Part shown: positions 6,529-15,300 of the stretch, one piece after another
Layout of the letters: the number at the start of each line of letters is the position of its first letter
How positions within the stretch are numbered: the stretch's first letter is position 1
Source: Spirogloea muscicola
Lineage: Eukaryota > Streptophyta > Zygnematophyceae > Spirogloeales > Spirogloeaceae
Length of the DNA stretch: 19,054 nt
Direction: 5' to 3'
Assembly (NCBI GenBank): GCA_009602725.1
Contig: WELB01000195.1
Span: 77,693-96,746, forward strand
Notes under the pieces: generated by a model
Database searches by the model: none
The model's input: only the letters and a program-made list of their open reading frames with translations
What the model was told of the DNA's origin: nothing
Program-made: the position numbers and the translations under genes

Positions 6529-9500
6529 ATGGGGGCCCTCGAGGCCTTCGACGGCGGCGGCGACGACTGTGGCGAGGGCGTCCTCCCGACGCTGAAGGCG
6601 AGGTGGGGTTCTCCGAGCGGCAGCGGCGGCTTTGGCAATGGGAGCGGCGGCGNCCGCCGGAGCCCACAACGCCGGACCAGCTCCCGCCTCCGCCGGCAGC
6701 GCCGCCGCAGCCGGCGGCCAAGAGCGCGGCTCGCCGACGCAGCTGGGCATCCGAGTCCCTGCCGGCGGCGCCACTTGGCAGTCGCGACCAAGGAGGGCAG
6801 CCCAATGGCGGCACCCTCAAGGTCGCCGCAGCGGCGCTGGCCATGGCCGGGGGCATCGTCTCCGGCGACGATTCCGACGACACCGATGACCGGCAGAGCA
6901 GCGCGTCCTTGGAGGACCTCGGCTGCAGCAGCGGCGCGGCAGTGCGGCCGGCCTTCCGCGAGCTGGGTGCAGACGACATAGCCGCTGCGGCAGCAGCGAC
7001 ACCGACCGCGATCTCAGCGCCGGGCAGCTATGCAGCCTCTTCGAGGGCCATGGCCGGCCTGAGCCCGCTGTACGTCAGCTGCTTGCAGCAGCTTCAGCTG
7101 GAGCAGCAGGAGGGAGGACGGAGGAGGGAGGAGGGAGGGCCGTCGGCGGTACACGGCCTCTGGGCGCCTGGCGGGCGCCCAGCGCTACTGCCGGGAGAGC
7201 ACCTGCAGCGCGCGTCCATGGACTCCACAGCAGCCGTCGCGTCCGTTGGCAATGACGCGATCGATGCCGAGCTCAAGCGCACACTGAGCGACCAGGCCCG
7301 CACGGAGATTAGAGCGTGGATTGATGGCGCCGACGAGGAGGTGAGTGCCACCACCTCCTGGCAACCCTAAACCTAACCCTAGTCATCTTCTTGCTTTGAA
7401 AGCCAACAACATCAACAAAGAGAGATTAAAGTCGTACACATCATTAATGATGATGATAAAGAAACAGAAAGGGGGTGAAGGTAAATGTGCTGGCAAGGCA
7501 ATTACATGGTGGTACCTGGCTGGACGGAGATGCGGAAAGGCAAGAGTTGTGGGGCGTGCACAGCTTTAAGCATGGCGCCGGTGTCATGCGGGCCGGCTGG
7601 TGATGACTTGCGCGACTGCTCTCTCGGCTCCGTGCGCGAGCAGGAGGTGTGGGGCAAGAACTGGAAGGGCGAGACGAGCCCGAAGATCCTGGCGTGGCGC
7701 AAGAAGTTCCTGGCGGACCTCGTGGACTCGCCTGGCAAGCGCGAGCGCCTGGGCCAGCGCCTCGCCATGATCGTCGAGAAGGTGAAGAAGCTGCGAACAC
7801 CGGCGCGTTGGACGGTCGCGTGACTTGCATCGTTTATCAAGGACACATGCCCATGTTGCTGCTGCTCACAGAGCGGTGGCTCTGACAGGACGCGAAGGGC
7901 AAGGATATGGAGCCACGCGAGGGCGAGCGGGACTGGCGGACGCCGGCCAAGTCCACGCCGTCCAAGACAGCAACCGCGACGCCGTTGGAGGTGGCGAGGG
8001 AGGTGCAGGCTGACGAGCAGGCACGCACGAACCGAGAGGCGATGCTGCAGCGACTAGCCAAGATGGAGGAAGTGGTGAGCCCTCTCCCTCCTCCCTGCCC
8101 GCCTCTCTCTCCTCCCCTCTCCCTCTCCATGTCTCCCCGTTCCTCTTTACACTCCTTGCTTGCTTTCTCTATCTCCGTCCCTCCATCACTCTGTGCTCCA
8201 AAAGATCTCCAAATACCTTCCACAGCTTCTCTCCATTGCCACACCATCAATCTGCCCTCTATGACTTGTGTGGCAATTGCCTTCGTGGTTTCACTTGCGA
8301 CATGCATTGCCTGTGCTATGCTAGAGGCCGTTCTGCTCAAGCAGCAGCCCTCTGGCCTGCCGTACAGGCTGGCCAGGCCAAGGAAGAGGACCAGCAGCAG
8401 CAGCAGCGGCGAGCATCTCTGTCGGACGCAGACAACCGGAAGCAGGCCGGCACGCCTCATAAAGGCACGACGGGCAGCCGGGCGGGGGCAGCAGGGGCCT
8501 CGCCGCGGCCCCGCAGCTTCGAGCCGCCGCCTCGCTTTGCCTGGACGGCGTACGGCCAGCGGACGCCGCAGAAGCTGGCGGCCATCGATGGTGGCGGTAG
8601 GCTGTCACGCCCGAGCTCGGCCTCAAAGCAGAGGGACTCCCGGACGCTGCAACAGCCACCGCCGCGGCAGCTGCAATTGGCACACCAGGAGGTGCAGGAG
8701 GGCACCTCGCTGCTTCGAAGGAAATCGCTTAGCATGGTAAAATCGCTTAGCTTGCACCCTACTGTATGCCTTCTCTACCACTCAACAACCTCCACAGCCT
8801 TACCAGGCTACACCATAGATTGAAGCCAAGACAGCTGGTACCTCTGTCATCTCTACAGCCACATGGCAGTCCATTACTGCAACGAGCAACTTGTTTGAGT
8901 ACAGCCATGCTCAATCAGTTGCCCGGTCCGTGCAGGCCAGTGCGGTGAAGCGTAGTCTGCAAGCAGTTCTCCACTGGCCGACGGCAGCCAAGTCCTGCTC
9001 TTCACTAGCGAGCAGCAAAATGCACCACAGCCACCAAGCAGAGGACTGGGAGGAGCGTGATGACAGCGGTTGCGGCGGCGAGCGCCGCAGTGGCTTGTGG
9101 AGGCGTTTCTCCAAGGACAAGGTGACAGCAGAGGGCTGCAAAACCAGAAGTACCTTTTTTATGGTGGCATGTAGACCCTTGATGGCATGTCCTTGATGCC
9201 AAGGTCCGTCCACTCGGTTACAATAATGAGGGGCCACCAAAGGCACAAACAGAATTTGTGATGTTCAGCTGCCATGCACCTGCGCAGGGCACAAGGAGGA
9301 GGAAGAGTACGGAGACCCTTCAATCAGGGTCAGCCGGAGCGGAGCCGGCTGTCAGGAGGATGAGCAGGGACAGCAGCGTGGCTAGTGACGGCTGGGGAAT
9401 GGCTTTCCTGCCCAGTCGTCGAGGGGCGAGCGTGGACTTGCCGCGCCGCAGCAGCATGGAGAGCTGGCATGGAGGCAATGGGCTTGCGGCACCATCGAGG

Positions 9501-10785
9501 CAAAGCCTGGAGTCGCTGGCATCAGCTTTCACAGCCAAGCGGAGAGGGCTGAGCTTGGATGACGGCAGCCAGCGTACTGGCGACGAGGACCCATGGGGCG
9601 GCCGGCTGGAGCGCGAGCGGCAAAGGCAGCTGCGTCTTGCTGCAGAGGAGGAGAAGGTGGGTTTGGGGCTTCGGGTCTTTGTATACCAAGTCCTTGACAT
9701 CTCACTTCTTCGTCAGAGCTCCTATAAGTCAAAGCTCTCGGCTCTCTCATGATGCTTGGTCGCAATCGGCAGTCGCAATGCATCGCATAGCATGCCCGCC
9801 TGAAGACTTGCATCACATCTGCCCACTTTAACGCAATCGGGAACTTGAGCTGTGACTTAGCTGGAGACCAAGCCAACCTGTTGCAGAATGTGTGGGCGAA
9901 GGGCATGAGGGCTTTCGTGCCCAGTACGCCAAGCCAGAGGCGGTCCATTGATTACTCGGACATGGCGGCCAGCCTGCCGCGCGTGGATGAATCGCCAGGA
10001 GCGCCCACTGAACCCCCAGTGGCGGCGCCAGCTGCAGTAGCGAATGGGAGGTCAGAGGCCACAAAAGTCTCCAAGGCTGTTGTGCTCCATGACAAGGTAT
10101 GGACTTCCTCCTAGCTGGGGAGATTCTTTGTCAAGCTCCAGCAGCATTTGCTGCGCGCATCGTTGCCGTGCAGACAGGAGTGGATGTACGTATGCTTGGT
10201 GATGTCTCAGGCCCAGCTTTCTTCCTCTGATGAGTTTGACGTTGATCGTCTCCGGAGCTCAGGACCTATGGCGGCGGGAGTGGCTGGAGCCCCGAAAGAG
10301 CACCACAGGGGAGTCGTCTAGCCGGCGGCTGAGCAGGTCCTCGACTGGGGAGTCCGAGCCAAGGAAGGAGTCGCGGTCCGGTCATCGGCGCGTCTATGAC
10401 ATTGAGATGGTGCAGGAGAAGCTGGCGTCTATCGAGGACAAGCTGCAAGAGGTGAGTGGGGACCTGTTGCTAAGGAAAGGTTTCTATTGTTCTTGAGGCT
10501 GGGCTGCCCAACTACTTACCGTGAAATAATTATGCATAACTTGCCACTTGGGCATAACCTGCTGAGCATTTGAGGGGAGGTCACGGTTGTGTCCATGTGT
10601 TCTCTGATATTAGTGCTGCTTATGACAAGTGAGCATTCTGTCTGGCTCGTTCTGGGCAGCTTTTTTCAAGGAAGGCCAAGTACCGCAAGCTCCTGGACAG
10701 GCTGCAGGAGAAGAGTGAGACTGCTGCAGGCCCCATCATGTGGCAAGCACTGGAGGAGAAGCGCCGCATGATAGCAAGTTCTTGA
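6529..10785 (+). CDS. Hypothetical Ser-rich coiled-coil protein, nine exons, many RRxS motifs
   Basis: Family not recognised. Proposed exons: about 6529-7340, 7644-7781 (or from 7545), 7889-8074, 8368-8736, 8819-9121 (or from 8870), 9288-9656, 9887-10096, 10263-10451, 10660-10785. All introns are GT-AG and phase 0, and the product is about 900 residues. The N-terminus is Gly/Ala/Pro-rich low complexity; exon 2 reads KILAWRKKFLADLVDSPGK; exon 4 has a Gln run. Basic-directed Ser sites recur, such as RRRSWAS, QRRASLS, RRKSLS, VRRMSRD, KRRGLSLDD and SRRLSRSS. The C-terminus (from IEMVQEKLASIEDKLQE) looks like a coiled coil and ends EEKRRMIASS. No signal peptide or membrane segment is visible. The start is uncertain. 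An ATG at 6402 opens only a seven-codon frame (6402-6422). The first long-frame ATG is 6529. The frame changes across an N at 6653, probably an assembly artefact. Confidence 0.7.
7362..7383 (+). repeat. Telomere-like CCCTAAACC/CTAACCC units in intron 1 of the second gene
   Basis: AACCCTAAACCTAACCCTAG lies 20 nt past the donor GAG|GTGAGT (7341). A short interstitial telomeric motif in an intron, as in BRCC36 intron 2. Confidence 0.7.
8075..8367 (+). other. Pyrimidine-rich intron 3 of the second gene
   Basis: Donor GTG|GTGAGC and acceptor GTACAG. The first 125 nt are almost pure C/T (CCCTCTCCCTCCTCCCTGCC and onward). No other feature seen. Confidence 0.65.
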
Positions 10786-12114
10786 ATGAGATTGATTGAA
10801 CCCCTGGTTGAATATCTATATTCAGTTTCTTCTAGCTTACAGTGCAGGCGTCACACCACTGCGTGTTGCCGACACCTTGGGCAGCGTCATCTGATGATTG
10901 TGAATGAATAACCTCACGTCAGCTCAAGCTTCAGTTGAAGCTGCAGCGGCCTCCTGAACTGAGTTAGACTACTTCTACTACCTGTGGCGTGCTCCCGACT
11001 AGACCTCCCACTCATTGATTTACACTTGCGCAACTTACAAGAATCTGCTAATTTCTTTGTGATCCTCTCTGACCAGCGCATCCAAGGTAATGATGGAATC
11101 TGGAAGAGAATGTACTAGTGTAAGACTTCATGGCAACATCGGCAAGCCCAGCAATATCTGTGATAGTTGGCTTCCTTGTTCATCAATGTGAGCAGCTGTC
11201 CTTGACAACCGCCAAAGAGAGTCAACATGCAGGGAAGAGGCCTGTCATTGTCCGACTAAGCTCAGAACCAATCTCACAACAATGAATAGAAGGGAACTCC
11301 TTAGCATCAGCAGCCAAGGTTATCCCAAAAGCTTGAAGGAGCAGCTACAGAGGCCGAACACCAGCAAGTGGCTAACTACTGTTGATATTGAAAGTTGCCC
11401 GGCAAATCTGGTCCACCCCAAACAACGGCACCTGCAGTACCGAGTCGTTTCTGCTTCAACTGGTGTTCAAACAGAAATTATATTGAGATTGGCTGGCATC
11501 AAGGGGACACCACCTATAGCCACTGCTGTAGAAGCTAGGCCACGCAAGCTGCAGGCCGACCGGGCTGCACTTTCATTCTTCTTGATTCCATCCTCGATCC
11601 CTCTTGGCTGTGTTCGATAGTAACAGTTCCTTGTTGTTGCAGCGCCATACTTGGCCTGACAATCAATTACACCACCCTAACTATCGCCAGTCAAGTGTGG
11701 GAAAGGTCCCCCGGATTCACCCAGGTCATATGGCCGGCAGCCTCGTGCTAGACAGTATGTGCCGCCCTGGCACTAGTGCTGTTGTCGTGCCATACTGTCC
11801 CGTCCAGGCTCGTCCGGGTGGCCTCGCATGCTCCTGACGTGCTCGGCCGCAGACATGCACCTGGCTGGCTTTCACAGCCGCTCTTCTAGTATCAGCAGCC
11901 GCATTCTTCTCGACATGCTCGGCGGCATGCCCCCCGGGCTCGGACGCCCCCCGCGGCAGGCTCGGCCTCAACCGTGCTCGGCGGCATGCTCGGCCTCGGC
12001 CACGCGGATTCGCTGTATGCTTCAGCGCTTTTCTGGCACCTTCTGATACAAATTTTCTGTTAGTAATTACTTCGAACTTTGTTCATCCCTTTTTCTGGAC
12101 ATCGTCACAACTGA
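10786..12114. other. Intergenic, no convincing gene; TGCTCGGC-rich patch at 11836-12002
   Basis: Should include the 3' UTR of the second gene. One ATG-started open frame of 112 codons lies at 11282-11620 (+). It shows no recognisable motif, no splice partners and unremarkable composition, so I leave it uncalled. At 11836-12002 the octamer-like GCTCGGC/ATGCTCGGC recurs at least six times, alternating with GGCATG. I cannot say what it is. Confidence 0.5.
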
Positions 12115-12255
12115 CAGCTTTGTTTCCAGCAGCGCAAAACGCTCGTCGGAGGAGGCGGGCTACGCAGACGGCCAAGCGGCGGGCGGAAAAAGACAAACAA
12201 ACAAACACACAGAAAAAAAAAAACAAGAAAAGGAACGGAAGTACTCGGACCACGA

Positions 12256-12364
12256 AGAAGAAAGTGCTCGCCCATTGAGAATAGGGGCTGGAACAACCAG
12301 CCCGAAAAAGAATGAACAGAGTACGAGAAGGGGGCCAGGGGAAGCGCTAAGTAACAGAAACAAA
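12256..12364 (-). mobile_element. 3' tail of an older minus-strand RLE element, split by the intact one
   Basis: A 109-nt segment that is the exact reverse complement of 16384-16492. On the minus strand it reads TTTGTTTCTGTTACTTAGCG through the GGGCTGG...CCAGCCC hairpin (12285-12291/12297-12303) to GGGCGAGCACTTTCTTCT. Its missing upstream part, the end of the coding region, lies at 16493-16551 (-). The two halves are separated by the intact element and one copy of GAAACAAA. The older copy is bounded by ACGAAGAAG at 12252-12260 and 16552-16560. Confidence 0.9.
12357..12364 (+). repeat. Target-site duplication of the intact element, left copy (GAAACAAA)
   Basis: GAAACAAA here and again at 16493-16500 flank 12365-16492 directly. 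Collapsing the two restores AAGTAACAGAAACAAAGCTG, which is exactly the reverse complement of the element's own 3' UTR at 16381-16400. Confidence 0.88.
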
Positions 12365-15300
12365 TCTGGCTGCGCTTTCTTTCCATCTGGTCGCGGGCGC
12401 CGCCGCCGCCGCCGCCACCCCTCTTAAACCCCGGGCCGCCGCCGGCGCCGTCGCCGGCGGCGCCTGCCATGGGGTCCGCGGCGGCGTGCAGCTCTCGGCG
12501 CCGCCCTCGGAGCCGGAGTCCCGAACTTCCCCCGGCCAAGTTCGCGTGGGCGCAGCGGTTTCTCACCCTCGCCGCCTTCCATGCCGCCACCACGCCACCT
12601 CCGCCGCAGCCCCCCCTTCTTCCGCCGTCGCCACCCTCGCCTGCGAAGCCCCCGCGCGCGCCGTGCCCCACCTGCCCGCGGGATTTCGCAACTCCCCATG
12701 GTGTCTCTGTGCATCGGCGACACTGCAAGGGGCATGCCAGCCCCACCGGCCCGCCGCCCGCAGCGGCCGTCGCGGCTTGCAGCCCCATCGTCCAGGCCCT
12801 GGCATCCACTCGGGCGGAGCATTCCACGGAGCATTCCACGGAGGATTCCACGGAGGCCACTACTCTATCGCCTCCCGCCCGAGAGAAGTGTCGGGCACCA
12901 ACGTTATCGCCTCCACCCCTGAGAAGCGAGGGGACCCACGAGGTGACCACGCTCCTCCATCCTCAGGGTACCATGTCCCATGTGCTCGGCCCTGACGCCC
13001 CTGAGTGTGCTTCTCCGGCGACAGTGGTGCGGCAGCCGCTACCGCCCGCCGAGCCGTCGTCACCACAGCCGCCGACGTCCCCACCGCCCCCACCTCCTCC
13101 GACGCCGCCTTCCCGATCATCCGCCATCCCGCCTCTCGAGCCGCCCAGCCTTCCACAGTCGGCGCCATCGACGCCCCCCCCATCTCCGCCGCCTCCACCC
13201 CCGCCGAGCGAGCCGGCTCCACCGCCGTCGCCCTCTCCTCCCTCGCCCGACCCGCCTCGGTGCCAGCTTTGCCAGAGGACCTTCACCACGCGGTCCGGCC
13301 GGTCCAACCACCAGCGAACTTGCGCGGGCAACATCAACCGTGCGGAGCAGGCGCGGAGCGCAGGGGCGGCGGGTGGTCGTCGGGGCAGACCAGGCAGGCC
13401 TCCCGCGCCGTCCCCGCCCACGCCTCACCACTGGCAGTGGCTGGCCGACCTTGACCTGGCCGCAGTTCACCGCCAGGCGGCCCTGCCGCTCCTACGCCAT
13501 GTTCCACGCTGGGCACGCCCACACCTCCGCCGCGCGCTCCGCCCGGTGACACAGCGGATCGTCGCGGACCACAGAGACGAGGCGGCGTGGAAGCTGTTCA
13601 TCCTCTTCCCCCGGCTGTTGCTCGGGCGGGTCTCTCTCGACAGCCGCAAGCAGGGCCAGCAGCCCCTCTTGGAACGCGTCCAGTTGTTCGAGAGCGGGCA
13701 CTGGGAGGAGCTCCTGGCGAGGCACGACGCAGCCGTGGCGGCATCCGAAGCCAACCGTGGTGGTCGAGGGGCAACACACGACCGGGCCGCCAGCGTCCGC
13801 AGGGCTCTTCGCTACGGCCACGCGGGCGAGCTCTCCCGGGCTGTGCAGGCCCTGGACGATGCGATGCTGGCGCCGACCAATGCGGCAACCCGGGCGGCTC
13901 TGGACTCCCTCCACCCCCCGTCCAGCTCCCCCCTGCCACCGTGGTTGGCCGCGTTCGCCCCGCCGGAGGAGGTGGTCTTGGACGCCGACGCCCTCATGAA
14001 GGCTCTCCAGACCAGCCGTCGCGCAGCCGCCGGCGGCCCCTCCCGCATGCTAACTGAGCACCTGCGGGAGATCTTCCTTGAGGGTGAGGCAACAGACTTC
14101 AACGCGCTGCTGCAGATCTGCCAGCATATGGCCCGCGACAATGTGCCGGCCAGCATCCGCGGCGTACTGTGCACCAGCACGCTGCTCGCCCTCGACAAGC
14201 CGAGCGGGGGAGTCAGGCCCATTGCCATTGGGGAGGTCCTGTACCGCCTGGTGAGCCGCGTACTCTGGCAGCAGCATGCGGGGCCGGCGCAGGTGCACAT
14301 GGCGCCACACCAGTACGGCGCGGGGCTGCGGAGTGGGGGCGAGGCCGTCGTCCATGGGGTTCGTGCGACCTTGGACCAGCACCCGGGGTGGCTGGTGCTG
14401 GCCGTTGACGTGAAGAATGCCTTCAACACTGTGGAGCGCGCCAGCATTGCGGAGGAGCTCCGGGCATCCTTCCCCTCCCTGGTACCCTTTTTCCGCTTGG
14501 GGTACGGTCAGCCCAGCGACCTCCTCTGGCGGACAGGGGGAGATCAAGTGGAGGTCCTGCAGTCCCAAGCGGGCACGCGGCAAGGAGACCCCCTCGCCGG
14601 CTTCTACTTTGCGCTCGCTCACCACCGGGCCCTGCAGGCAACCGCCGCGGCACACCCAGGAGTCCTACTCCCCTCCTTCGCGGACGACACCACCATCGTC
14701 GGCCCTCCGGAAGACGTGGCGGCGGCCTTCATCACCCTTGAGCTGCAGCTGGCCACCCTCGGCCTGTCCACCCGGGCGTCAAAGTGCGCGGCCTGGTCTC
14801 CCAGCGGCCTCCCACCCAACCTGACGCTGCCCACCGGCTGCCAAACTCCAGCAGATGGCTTCACCCTGCTGGGGGTCCCCATCGGCGCGCCGTCCTTCGT
14901 GGAGGGGCAGCTGCGAGCCCGCCTGGCGGAGCACCTTCAGCCTGCGGCCCGGCTTCCCGAGCTGGACGACATGCAACTATCGCTGGCCATGTTGACCAGG
15001 GCCATTGGGCAGCGGCCCCAGTACCTGACGCGGGCCACTCCGCCGTCCCCTGGGGCGTTGGCAGCGTATGCAGATTTCGATGCAAGCATGGTGGCGAGCT
15101 TGGCGGCCCTGGTCCGCCACCAGGGCTTCCTCCAGTCGCCAGCAGCTATCCACCAGGCGGCGCTACCCCTCAGCCACGGTGGTCTCGGCCTGCGCCCGCT
15201 CGCTCGTTCTTGCCGGGCGGCATACCTCGGCAGCTGGGCGCAGACTGCCGCCTCCGTGGCCCAGCGCTTCTTGGTCCACGGCCGGCGGGCACTGGAGCAG

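Noticed and set aside
7403-7480. A possible small exon after the good acceptor CTTGCTTTGAAAG in intron 1 of the second gene
   Set aside because: It would not keep the phase-0 frame (an in-frame TAA follows), so it was left in the intron.
7782-7823. Continuation of exon 2 of the second gene to the TGA near 7823
   Set aside because: AAG|GTGAAG at 7782 is a donor consistent with the other exons, and exon 3 (acceptor at 7888) continues in phase 0. Reading through would truncate the protein.
9122-9290. A tRNA or other structured RNA gene in the short introns and intergenic stretches
   Set aside because: I looked for cloverleaf-like A and B boxes by eye and found none convincing. A dedicated scan was not possible.
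11282-11620. A 112-codon ATG-started plus-strand ORF
   Set aside because: No recognisable domain, no splice partners, no repeat-family match. At this length in non-coding DNA it can arise by chance.
12105-12950. A 281-codon minus-strand open frame over the 5' end of the retrotransposon
   Set aside because: It is the shadow of the Pro-rich and GC-rich plus-strand ORF, and its C-terminal part runs through the inverted tail repeat. No motif.
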